Assembly: GCF_048544455.1 (NCBI RefSeq)
Contig: NC_133538.1
Coordinates: forward strand, 4,680,658-4,744,657
Direction: 5' to 3'
Origin: Silene latifolia
Lineage: Eukaryota; Streptophyta; Magnoliopsida; Caryophyllales; Caryophyllaceae
Length of the DNA stretch: 64,000 nucleotides
Numbering within the stretch: position 1 is the stretch's first letter; the number at the start of each line of letters is the position of its first letter. The notes beneath the pieces were generated by a model. That model did no database searches and was not told the origin of the DNA. It saw only the letters and a list, made by a program, of their open reading frames with translations. The position numbers and the translations under genes were made by a program. Positions 1 through 10,355 of the stretch are shown in pieces.

Positions 1-645
1 ATCATGACTCAAGAAATGAACAGCTTCATCTTTCATCTTCTTTAATCTCCCCTCCTCCTGTATAAGCATGGCTTTTAACTCTTGATAGTTCCATTTATCT
101 TTTATGGTGTTATAGTTCACCTGAAACTGGCCAAACTCATAAGGTAGAGAGTTAATGATGAATTGTACCAAGAAAGTATCACTTACGTCCATCCCCAAAG
201 TCTTCAACTTTGCTGCCAGGTTAGACATGTGTGTTACATGATCATGAATCGGGTGAGACCAGTCAAACCTTTTAGTAGTCGACTCACTCATTAAACTACC
301 AACAATTGACTTATCATTAAATCCATTGTGAACACTCCTTTACTTTGAGCATGAATTCCCTTGCTTTCTCTGTTTTAGGCGTGGAGGGCTTAATGTTATC
401 AGCCATTGTCATCCTCATGAGGTGTAAACCCAACCTGTTAGATTTCTCCCAAGCCTGATAATGACACTTTTCGGCCGGGCTCTCGGTGTAATTTTTGTTG
501 GCACCTCATCCGTCGGGATGGTAATGTCCAAAGCCATTATACCCAGTGTATACTGGATCTTTAATGCCCACTCATCATAGTTAAGCCCATTAAACTTTAC
601 AAAAGAGTCAGCAGATGCAAACATATTTGGAGATGCTGCAAACAT
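1..645 (-). pseudogene. Copia gag polyprotein N-terminal part (broken)
   Basis: The frame begins at 645 and shows the copia gag start signature FNGLNYDEWALKIQYTLG within the first 35 residues. It stops at 415, but translation of the rest to the window edge still gives clear UBN2-type gag sequence, including DWSHPIHDHVTHMSNLAAKL and LKAMLIQEEGRLKKMKDE near the left edge. In this family Gag forms the cytoplasmic virus-like particle that packages the element RNA. The stop and at least one frame change show that it cannot make a full Gag. The family call comes from remembered motifs, not from a search. Confidence 0.85.
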
Positions 646-1980
646 TTATACATGTTTATCTATTAGTGCTTTGAAAAACTATCATACAGATTCAAATAAA
701 ATCATGTAAACTTTCATACATGTATTTAAATGACCTTTGGGCAACACTTAAATACAAGTAGCCATTATTGATGTTAATATATACTTTAACAATTAAGTAT
801 AACATACATGAATCAAATAAGAATGCTATCTTTGGATATACATACTATTAGACCCAATTTATGAGTAATTAATCCTTTTATATCATCAACTATATTTAAT
901 GACCCACCTTTGGGTGATCTCCCAAAATATAGATGACAAAAAATAATTGATCAATCTATCTGTAATGTCATTTATACATCCCTTTTAATCATGATCAATT
1001 AAAAAAAAAAACTTTAATTTCAAATGTTTAAATGCAATATAACAAGGCCACTTTGGTGACTAACATGTAATATATACAAAATAAACATTTAAAGTTAATG
1101 GTAAATATATTATCTTAATATGTTAACAATTCATAACATGAATTTACCCATTAAATCACTAAGCCCTCCCTTATGTGAGAATTAAATCCCACCAACAATT
1201 TGGGTTAAATTTGGTTATAATCTTACGGATCCTTATCTTTAAAATGAGACATTATCACATATATCAACATGTGAATATCAAGTTTTCCAGATTAATGCTT
1301 GTAGTTGTCATACATAAACATGAAAAGCAATTCAGTGGACTTATTTCTTTGATAGCACATATCACATATTTCTTTGTTTGTATGCAAAACGAAAAACAAT
1401 GAATGACCAAAAACTATCATGGTCCATAGAAATCTTAAATGTGCAGTGTAAAGAAATAGCACACATATTTTCTCATTTGTCTGTACATGCCTTTATAAGT
1501 GACAAATCAAAATGCACTTGTTATTCTATTCCATTAACAAACAAATAACAGGCCATAATAAGAGGACAACATGCCAAAATAAAGGCCTTAGCAATGCAGC
1601 GGAAGAAAACAAACCCTACTGATCAACAAACAATGCTTAATAATGCAATTTCATTATTGTTAAAAAACTAGGCTATCATAAACCCAGTAAACAAACAATA
1701 AATTGCAAGTACAATCTGCGCTTGTCTTTATCAGCGGAAGAAAAGGTGCATATATATATACTAGGCTATCATAAACCCAGTAAACAAACAATAAATGGCA
1801 TGTTGTGATAAAACAGGGATACGACCAAAAAGGATAATTAATGCTTAAGTATGATAAAGACAAGCGTGATAAAATTAATGACGAATTCTTCTTAGTACAA
1901 TTAAGCAGCGGAAGCATCACGCAAGTACAATTAAATTTGCCATAACTTTTAATGGGTAAATTAATCAAATCTATAATTTC
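646..1980 (-). other. Untranslated leader of copia J
   Basis: This 1.3-kb AT-rich stretch lies between the primer site and gag and has no convincing ORF. It holds a direct repeat of about 40 bases (1669-1707 and 1759-1798, sharing CTATCATAAACCCAGTAAAC). It also holds several minus-strand versions of a CCCAAAGGTS-type motif near 730, 910 and 1045. Copia leaders are usually shorter, so this one is unusually long. Confidence 0.5.
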
Positions 1981-1990
1981 TCTGATACCA
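1981..1990 (-). other. Primer binding site, tRNA-iMet type (copia J)
   Basis: Minus-strand TGGTATCAGA lies two bases inside the LTR edge and matches the start of the usual plant copia primer site, complementary to the 3' end of initiator methionine tRNA. Downstream bases (AATTATAG) no longer match the full 12-base consensus. Confidence 0.75.
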
Positions 1991-1992
1991 AA

Positions 1993-3147
1993 TGTAAGAT
2001 ATATTTTACGATTTCAATGATGAAATCAGTCCCAAGAATCAATATAGACTTGAATTAATTCAACCCTAATACAATCAATAGACGGAATAAAGGACTAACC
2101 TTGGTCCATGTCTTACAGACGCAATCAATTCAACAAGAAGTATGTGACGATTGATTCTCCTCCTTAACCCTTTCCTTGATGTTTCTTAATGATGGAGGAA
2201 GAAACTGTCTTTCATTTTCAATGTACGTATGTTTGTATATTCTGTCGATGAATTGTTTCTGTATCATAATTTCTGTACGTAGATCCTCTTATTTATATAA
2301 TGGGCTACGTACCTTTTCGCAAAAACAAACCCGATCGTACCTTTTCGTGAAAGACGACTTATTAGGGTAAGGTAAGAGGGAATAATAATTCCCGAACTTT
2401 AATTACATTAATCGGGACCGATCCATCACGATACCGTCTTTTATATTAAAGTCTCGTAATAATAATGTGAATTTAACTTTTATAAAAACCCGAAACACAT
2501 AGGCCATACGAATATTATTAATTATTCTAACACTTATGTCATATAGTTTGCAATATTTACTTTAGAAGTAGCTATTTTTACCCAGTGAACATAGGACAAA
2601 ATAATAATAGGGACCGATTTCTGTTTTCTCGATGTCTATAATCATTTATTATAGACTCATTCATCATAACTAGAGGTAACAGAGGAGTCATAAATGCAAC
2701 TCGAGTAGAACATTTTGACTAAAGTAGACACGATCTATTGTAGGGACAAGGTTGGAGATGACAAATATTGGTGATTTAAGAGTAATTACTGGTTTATTTG
2801 GCGTAATTAAGGTCGGTTCATTGATGTGTAATTTCTAAATAATATAATGCGAGTTCGGGAAGTACGGAGTTGTACGCTCGTATAATTATTTACGGGATTG
2901 CGGAATAGTTTTCGTTCGAATAATCTTCTACTGCATCAAAAGAACGTTTAACATTCTACACAAAATATTTTCTATATTACGTCTCTGATTTTTATGCCAA
3001 AAATCAGAGAGCACCATCTTATCTCAGTAGAAAGTTCGATTATAGCCAGGCACTCTTAAGGGTCGAATTATTCTATTAGGAAAGCGGAGTCGATTCGGTG
3101 CAGTTTTATTTTCAATTCCTTTTTCGTACATACACAAATATCTAACA
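1993..3147 (-). repeat. 5' LTR of copia J
   Basis: On the minus strand the segment starts TGTTAGATAT and ends ATCTTACA, so it has the TG...CA ends expected of an LTR, directly next to the primer site. A TATA-like ATTATATAAATA lies on the minus strand at about 2290-2302. Length is about 1155 bp. The outer boundary could be 3147 or 3150, because the second LTR is not in the window for comparison. Confidence 0.7.
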
Positions 3148-3660
3148 ACAAATGGGTCAATTAAGTTGGATTAACTTGGATCATGTAATTTGAAATTTAC
3201 CATGCATTTCAGGTTGTGTCGGGTAATTTTGGATTATAAGTCATTTTAGGTTTGGGTCACTTTATGTGAGATCATTTCAGGTAGGTTCATTTTTAATGAT
3301 GGGTCATTTTTTGTCGGGTTAACGGTTAAAACACTTTTATAACTACTAATGTGACTAAAAAAAGTTATCTTACCAAATTCATCATTTAATAAGGATCCTT
3401 TCAACCAATAAACCCTTTATTTTTATGTATATAATATTAATATGACTTAATACATATAATTTCAGATTATTTTAGGTCACTTCAGATTAATTTGGATCTG
3501 GTCAATTACCGGTCGCGAGGTTTTTAGTCTGGGTCAACTCTGGTTCGGGTCAAGTCACTCGGGTTTCGGATCATAATTGGCCAGACAATTTCGTTATTTT
3601 TGGGTCTCGAGTCAAACCTTATCGGGTCAGGTTAGGTTTGTCAGTTCTACTACTCAAGGC
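3148..3660. repeat. GGGTC-rich decayed segment, possibly a DNA transposon end
   Basis: Repeated short blocks of the type GGTCATTTTAGG and GGGTCAGGTTAGG run through this stretch and end near TTTGTCAGTTCTAC. Such arms are common in plant non-autonomous hAT-like elements, and a clear one lies at 62353-63268. No inverted left terminus or duplication could be found here, so the class is uncertain. Confidence 0.3.
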
Positions 3661-4261
3661 ATAGGTAACCTTTGTAAACGGAATCATTACCCCAGAAAAA
3701 CACAATGAACGGAGTGAGGAGCGTGTTTGTCTGAAGGTTTAGTGATAGGTCATTCATTTGCAATCACACACATTTATACTTTACCTAGCAGAATGATAAG
3801 TCAAGGTCGAACCTTAAGGATGGAGGATGTCTATGATTCCTTGAAATCAAAGTCTAGTTGTGCGGATTTGTCATAATTTGGATTTGTCATAATAAAAGTC
3901 TATAATTGCTTGAAATCAAATAGATGTAAGGTAAAGCAAGGAAGTGGTAAAATTGGAATAAGATTAATAAAGGGGGGAAAATTATGGTGAATACGTTCAT
4001 ATAGGGTGACTGACGACTAGGGAATCTATGAGTCAAGTCTTAGTCGATTGGGGTTCTAATTGGTCCATGAGACGAGTCTCTTTATCTAACGACCCTTCAT
4101 AGACCGATACTAGCTAGCTCTCGCGTACACTAGGTCAATTTGTCAACAATCATGCAAATTCTAACAACATCTAAGGCTCTCGATCTTATAGATATGTATA
4201 AACAACAATGAAACATGCAAAGTGGTCAATCACACATTTCTTCAAACATGTAGAGTGCAAT
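3661..4261. other. Unassigned intergenic DNA
   Basis: About 600 bp with no ORF, terminal repeat or recognisable element. It is the left flank of element E and may be the oldest sequence layer in the left half of the window. Confidence 0.4.
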
Positions 4262-5683
4262 TGTAATACTCCGCATTTCTGTATTGTGGCACTCGGTCGA
4301 GAACGGGAGTCACTCGACCGAGTGCGTCTTACTTGCACGGTTGATCGAGTGGGTGTTTGGAGAATTTTGTGAGTTTTCGAGCCTACCGGTCTTGGTGCAC
4401 TCGGTCGAGTGGGTTTGGCACTCGACCGAGTAGGTGTCACTCGGCCGAGTGGGTTCTGACACTCGACCGAGGGGCGGATCTGGGGAGTGTTTTTTTTCCG
4501 CGATTTGACGTAGGTGATTAGGGAGGGTTTATAAATCATTTCTATTAGTTTTAAAACGTTATTTTACCCTAATCATTTCTAAAACTCTCTCTAATCACCC
4601 TCCTGATCATGTAGCAAGGATTTGGTCTTTTGCATTCGGGATTTCACTTTTCTTCGAGTCCATTGTATTGTAAGTCTTGATCTTTGTTTCTTATTTATGT
4701 TGTATTTGACCTAACCCTAATTTGGGTGAATTGGGGGAGTTTTGATGGTAATTGTTACAGAGATTGTTGTAGTAATTATAGTTGCATTGTTCATGTAGGT
4801 GACGACTTCGTAGAGGAACAGTTCTAGTTGCTTTACGTACTTGTGTTGGATTTGCGAATAAGGTAGGGTTTCCCTACTCAATGAAGTTGTATAGTTAATT
4901 GTAAGATTATTGTTTATATGATTACATGAGTATTGGTGTATCATGAATATTATTGTGTTGATGATGGCGATGGAGGTTGTGGTTGAGTTTGTGAAGCAAT
5001 GTCGGAAGACTGACTTCACCCCTATGTATTGCTCCTTGTGACTCCCGTCAAAAGCGGAATGTTCACATTAATGATCTAGGTTCGCTCGTTGCAATGAGCG
5101 GGAGTTTTGATGTTCAGTGTTGCGGTCTGAAATTGGCAGGGCTTGGTTACCTGTTACGATGGGAACCAGGCTACTCGCTGCGATGAGAGCCAGTAGTGTC
5201 CACGCTGTGACTCGGACACAGGTTACTATGGAGTTTGGGGTTGATGGAGATTGGAACGGTTTGCTAATGTTGAATTATATTTGAATGATTCATTGTTTAT
5301 GATTACTTGTATAGTTGTACTGACATTCGTATGTTTTCAAAACTGTGGTGAACCATTTGATATTTACGGCAAATGGGGAGTCGTGAGTCTAGCCGGTGTT
5401 GATGATTGAGCTTATGTGCGCGATTGGATTGGGCACCTGACGAGTCGTTCTATTTGTAGCTTCCGTTGAGTCTATTAGACAGTTGATTACATTTCATTTT
5501 ATGAGTTGTTTTGGATTTGAGGACTTGTAGTCGTATTATTACTACTTTTATTTTAATAAGTATTGTTAAACTGTACTTGGATGGTCTATTTAATATGTAC
5601 TAGCTCGGGTAACCAAGTTGGTAATACCCGTGTTGACTAGGGAAGGTCTTGCCAAAGGCTCATTGGTAAATGAGGGTGTTACA
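4262..5683 (+). repeat. 5' LTR of chromovirus-like gypsy element E
   Basis: It starts TGTAATACTCC and ends GGTGTTACA, next to a tRNA-iMet-type primer site. It is related along its length to the two LTRs of F (7417-8749 and 57886-59242). U3 carries seven copies of a CTCGNNCGAG motif between about 4290 and 4471, then a TATA-like TTTATAAAT at 4528-4536. The 3' partner LTR of E is not present in the window. Confidence 0.9.
4290..4474. promoter_or_regulatory. CTCGNNCGAG palindrome array in U3 of E, with TATA box downstream
   Basis: Seven exact or near copies occur, with central bases GT, AC, AT or GC and usually flanked to give CACTCGGTCGAGTG or its relatives. The last full motif (4462-4471) ends about 56 bp before the TATA-like box at 4528. 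Repetition in this position suggests an upstream activating array. Function is inferred. Confidence 0.6.
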
Positions 5684-5686
5684 AAG

Positions 5687-5699
5687 TGGTATTAGAGCG
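5687..5699 (+). other. Primer binding site of E
   Basis: TGGTATTAGAGCG lies three bases after the LTR. It differs by one base from the initiator-methionine tRNA primer consensus TGGTATCAGAGC used by many plant chromoviruses and copia elements. Confidence 0.8.
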
Positions 5700-6341
5700 A
5701 CGATTTTGGAACCTAAAATCAATGAACCAAATGAACGTAGGGTTTATAATAAAATGAGCCCGAGCAGGGATTGGTAGGAGCTACCGCAAAGATTTGGAGA
5801 TGTCCTCAAATCGTACCACGGCCTTTATGATCTCGAGTCGGTAACTACGGGGGAGTTATGAGAGTGGGGTAGGATGTATGCCATGTGATATATGTTGTGA
5901 AAGTTGTATAATGTGTTAGCTCATAAAAATGGATGTATGCATGTATGGAGTAATGTGGAGTCATATACTTGAGATTTGGAGTGAAGAAATGTGAATATGA
6001 GAACATGTGATATAGGAGTTGTGTATTATATGGTGTCGGGACATATGTAAGGAGGCCTGTTTTGCATGACTCGATTAAGTGGGACCAGGGAACTCGACTG
6101 AGACCGGGGTACTCGATCGAGTATTGGTTACTCAATCGAGTGCCAGGGTATATATTTTGTGATTTTTAAGTCGGCTTCTGGAAGAGGTGCACTCGGTCGA
6201 CTAAGATGTGTACTCGACCGAGTGAGGGTTACTCGGTCGAGTGGCTTCCTTATACTCGACCGAGTATCCCCTTTGGCAGGCGTATTATTATTTTGGGTCG
6301 TAGGCTATTTGCTTACATTTATTTTGTTATTAAAGCTCAAA
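5700..6341 (+). other. Leader of E with a second palindrome array
   Basis: This untranslated leader aligns in its first part with the leader of F after 8766. Between about 6066 and 6267 it holds some eight CTCGNNCGAG-type motifs, the last ending about 75 bp before the gag start codon. The open frame that runs through it (from 6159) is an accident of the array and not part of Gag. Confidence 0.6.
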
Positions 6342-7411
6342 ATGCCGCCAAAGAGATCAGCAACTGCTACGAGAGCCGCTAGTATTTCTATCGATGAGAT
6401 AGCAAGGATGATCGAGCAGAATGATGCGCTCAGTGAAGCCCTTAAAAATGCGGGGAAGGGGATAGAGGTGGTAGTAGATGCATCCTCTATCTACACTGCT
6501 ATCGTCCGCCATCGTCCCACTAAGTATAAGGGAACTAGTGCACCAGATCTACATGATAGCTGGATACGTGAAATGGAGATCACCTTCGAGGTAGTTAACT
6601 ATCCGGACATCGTGAAACTAGTCCAGGCTGCTTTGTACTTGGCAGGTCAGGCTGGGGTGTGGTGGTATCGAAAGTGAGTGGCTATGAGGGATTACTAAAA
6701 GAGGCAGGGTGAGGCGGCGTATCCTTGGGAGGATTTCCGGGGTAAAATGAGGGATGAGTTCATCCCCGAGGGAGCATATTCGGAGTCAATTGAGGGCCGA
6801 ATTTGATTCTTTTGTTATGAATGATGACATGACTGTGGCCGACTACTACAACAAGTTTAATGAGTTGTCCACCTATGTCGAGGAGATACATTTGAGCCAA
6901 CAGATTTTGGACGTTCAATTTGAGAAGGGGTTGACGCCGAAAATTCTAGAGAAGTTATCAGCTAGGGTACTCATTTATTTGAAAGAGATTTATGTAAGGG
7001 CAGGACATGCTGAACGGCTGGTAAACATGGCCAAGGAGGCTAAGGGAAAGGTGAGTGACAATTGTAAGGCAGATAACGAAGGTGGCGGTCACTCGAACTA
7101 TAAGCGAGGTAACTACAGCTAAGCAAAGTATTACTCAGAAGGATCTAACTATGGTGAAGGATCACGATATGGAGGGAGAGGAGGTCGGAGCGTGAGTGAT
7201 AGCATGGGGTTGCAATGTTACAACTAGGGCGGAACTGGCCACAAGAAGTTTGAGTACAAGAGCTTCGGAGGTGGAGGAGGGTACCAAAGGCTGTATCAGG
7301 GGAACAATTGCCATACGCCGACTCAAGAGTATGGCAAGTAATCACATGGTTGGACTGTGGAATAATCAGGGGAGTCAGGGGAACAACAATGGTGGCTCTA
7401 ACCGTGATGGT
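6342..7411 (+). pseudogene. Gypsy (Tekay/Del-like) gag, broken and interrupted
   Basis: Gag starts at ATG 6342 with MPPKRSATATRAA. A typical gag core follows (HRPTKYKGTSAPDLHDSW, then WWYRK), interrupted by stops at about 6675 and 6696. After a frameshift near 6767 it continues with ADYYNKFNELSTYVEE. Near 7215-7255 a zinc knuckle survives as CYN-stop-GGTGHKKFE, where a cysteine codon has become TAG. The frame is cut at 7416 by insertion of element F, and the following gag-protease part is found at 59243. Chromoviral Gag coats the element RNA; this copy cannot encode it. Assignment to the Tekay/Del lineage rests on motif memory. Confidence 0.85.
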
Positions 7412-7416
7412 GGGTC
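7412..7416. other. Target-site duplication of F, left copy (GGGTC)
   Basis: GGGTC directly precedes the F LTR, and GGGTC directly follows the other F LTR at 59243-59247. A perfect 5-bp duplication is what LTR-element integrase leaves, and it fixes the outer boundaries of F. Confidence 0.9.
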
Positions 7417-8749
7417 TGTAATACTATTGTTTTCTGGTCTCAGCTTACTCGGTCGAGTAGGCCATACTTGGTCGAGTAAGTTGTCGAGTGCTTTTAAACA
7501 GGCTACTGTTTTGGGTGCACTCGGCCGAGTATTGAGGAAATCGGTTGAGTAGGTCATACTCAGCCTAGTACCCGGTCTGATGGGTTAGTTTTCTGCCGTT
7601 TGGATTAAAATAATTGGAGAAGTATATAAAGGCATACTAACAGTTTCTAATCATTTCTTAATCACTTTTCTCAAACATAAACTACGTACACTGTCTCTCT
7701 AATCATTATAATCATCTCCAAGGCGAAGGTTGTTAGATCTTGACTTTTAGCATCTTATTCCGCGTCAATCGCAGTAGTAAGTGTCTTATCCTTGTTGATT
7801 TATTGTTATTTTTATAGTTATGTAAACCCTAATTTGGGAAAATTGGGGGATTTGGTAATTGGGCATACTATATCGGTTAATTGAGGGGTAATTAGTAATT
7901 GTATGTGATTATTACTTGTAGGTGACGGTTTCATGGAGGTTTGCTTTTGCGGTTACTTGTGTGTGTTCTTGGATTGCGAAAAGGTAGGGTTTCCCTACTC
8001 AGTTGATTGAATAATTGATTTTAAGATGGAACACAATGTTGATTGATTAGTATTATTATTGTGATTGTGGTTGATTGTGATATCTATGGTTATTGGTTAG
8101 TGAAACCATTTTCGGGAGATGGTCTTCACACTCAAGTTCGCCCCTTGTGGCTCCCGTCATAAGGGGGATGTGCACACTAATGATTTGGGTTCGCTCGTTG
8201 CGATGAGCGGGACTTAGGTGGGCAAGGCCGCAGTTCCCCATTAGCGGTGTGGGTTTCCCATTACGGTGAGAGCCTGGCAGGGCTACACACTTCGGTGTGC
8301 AGTCGGTTACTAGTTACCATTGGAGTTTGGAGGATGGTTACTACACTTTGGTTTGGATTGTGTATCTGTGATTTCTTATTTTGGTAATGCAGTTGATTGA
8401 CCCCGTTATTATTTTCAAAACTGTGTTGATCTATTCGGGGATGGTGAGCAGCTGGTTTAGAAGGTATTGGATATGGATGTAGCTCGCGGGATATGGACAG
8501 GGCAGAGTCATCACCTTACGTTTAGCTAGCTTCCGCTGTCGCATGAACTTTATTTTCTTTTTGGTTGTTTTGGTTTGTAATAGTTTTGGTTTAACTTTGG
8601 GTTGTATGTTGCGTAAACAGTTTTGATATCTTTTAATAAATGTTCTTTGATGGTCTATTTGATATACTTTACCTCAGGCAACCGAGATGGTAGCACCTTA
8701 ATATGCTAAGATGGTCTTGGTAAGGCACCTTGGTCTATGGGGTGTTACA
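7417..8749 (+). repeat. 5' LTR of F
   Basis: It starts TGTAATACTATT and ends GGTGTTACA and pairs with 57886-59242. The U3 palindrome array spans about 7446-7568 but is more eroded than in the partner LTR. A TATA box, TATATAAA, is at 7623-7630, 55 bp after the last eroded motif. Internal ORFs here are not genes. Confidence 0.92.
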
Positions 8750-8752
8750 AAG

Positions 8753-8765
8753 TGATATCAGAGAG
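8753..8765 (+). other. Primer binding site of F (mutated)
   Basis: TGATATCAGAGAG lies three bases after the LTR, where E has TGGTATTAGAGCG. It is a decayed initiator-methionine tRNA primer site. Confidence 0.75.
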
Positions 8766-9066
8766 ATGATTTTAGAACCTAAAACCAACGAACAAAATGA
8801 ACATAGGGTGTCTAACTAAAATGAACCCGGGTAGGAGTTGTTTGGAGCTACCTCTAAGGCTTTGGAGACATCCTAAGGCCGCAATTTGGCCCTTACAACT
8901 CTGAGCCTGTCACTACGGGGTGTGTCAAGAGGGTCGTTATGTGTATGCGTGTTCTTTGTAGGTGTGTGTAGAGTGAATGTATGTATGCTTATAAAAGGTG
9001 AAGTATCATGATTTGGAGTATATGGAAATGGAGTGAAGATATAAAGTGGATATAGTGTGGCATGTT
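8766..9066 (+). other. Leader of F, left part
   Basis: The sequence is homologous to the E leader just after its primer site (for example GAACCTAAAA and the ACTACGGGG block). It is cut at 9067 by the LTR of copia G. There is no gene. Confidence 0.7.
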
Positions 9067-10339
9067 TGTTGGGAAATGTGTCCTCAACAATAGTGCGATC
9101 ACATAATTTAAATATCATTATTAAATCTCATTTTAAGAATACATGTGAGATGTAATATTTTACAGTCAACTGGTCCACACATATCGGTAATGATTGGCTA
9201 ACTAGAGTTTGACATTACTGTCGTGCGACGGTGGTGATCAGTTGATCCCCTTAGGTCATACCTATAGGGAAATACTCTTAATTGATTATGTAATTAATCG
9301 TATACCGATACGAGTTAATTAAATTGCTTAAAATTGACGGATGATTTTGTGAGTATAATTTACGTATCTTATTGTAAATATGATTAAATGAGACACGGTC
9401 TAAGTAATCGAATTTTTTTATTACTTAGATGAAATTATTGTTTACAGAAACAATTGAAACGGAATGAATAAATTATTATAAATACAGAATGTTGTAGTTT
9501 ATAATTTGGAAACATTTTTGGTACGAGTAATTACGAATTACTAGTCGATTTTGTAAATGACATATTTTATGAGTATGTTGATTTTTAATATGTTAAAAAT
9601 ACATTACATTGTGACATGTCATGTAACATGTTACATGTGACAAATTTGACAAATGACAAAATAAAATGGATTCTCCATTTTATGCTTAAAACCGAAAATA
9701 AGGGTGGAAGTGTATTGTTTATATTGTGTTGTTTATTTTTAAATGGAGACACAATCATAACCCTAGGTTGTAGGCTTGCATGCCTAGTCTCTTGTGAAGA
9801 GCAAAAATGAAAAAATATTGGGCAACCTACCCAAGCCATATTTTCGGCCAAAAGAAAAGAAAAGGAGAGGTTCTTTTTCTTACCATTCATTCATTCATTC
9901 AAGATATAATTTTCTAGAGAAAGAAAATAAATATGCTCTCTATATCTTATGAGATTTTTAGAGAAATAAACCACACAAAATACTCCCTCTTGACCGAAAT
10001 TTTCAAGAGAAAAATACAATTTATTTTGTGTCAATTTTATAGTAAAACTAATATTATTACTAGATCTAAATAATATTGGTTATTATGAGTTTTCCTTGGG
10101 TATATGCTTTTGGCAGGGGTTCTATATTTGAATCCTTGTTCTTCCATTTGGAGAGCTCAAGAACAAGTGAGTAGGAGAACTCACTTGTGCCCATATATCC
10201 GAAAATCATATGGTGAGAAAATGATTTCTTCTCTATATTTTATATTGTTTGCATGCATAAGATCTATAGTTAATTTTATGACTAAATTAATTTGAGACGT
10301 ATAATAATATGGTAAATAAAGAGATCTAGATTTCTAACA
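9067..10339 (+). repeat. 5' LTR of copia G
   Basis: It starts TGTTGGGAAATG and ends TTTCTAACA, 1273 bp. It is nearly identical to 16529-17535 over the shared part, with few differences. The small ORFs at 9585-9890 and 9616-9810 recur in the other LTR only because the whole LTR is duplicated. Confidence 0.93.
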
Positions 10340-10341
10340 AG

Positions 10342-10355
10342 TGGTATCAGAGCGC
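10342..10355 (+). other. Primer binding site of copia G
   Basis: TGGTATCAGAGCGC begins three bases after the LTR and is a full match to the plant initiator-methionine tRNA primer core. Confidence 0.88.

Larger units (their letters stand above)
1..3147 (-). mobile_element. Copia LTR retrotransposon J, 5' end only
   Basis: Read on the minus strand the order is LTR (1993-3147), a tRNA-iMet-type primer site, a long leader and a gag reading frame that runs off the left edge of the window. This is the standard layout of the 5' end of a Ty1/copia element. The 3' part and second LTR lie outside the window, so neither target-site duplication nor age can be judged. The gag frame is broken, so the copy is probably dead. 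Confidence 0.8.

Noticed and set aside
6159..6341. Upstream in-frame extension of E gag
   Set aside because: It reads through the palindrome array; the gag-like protein begins at MPPKRS, and other copies of the lineage start with a similar short basic motif.
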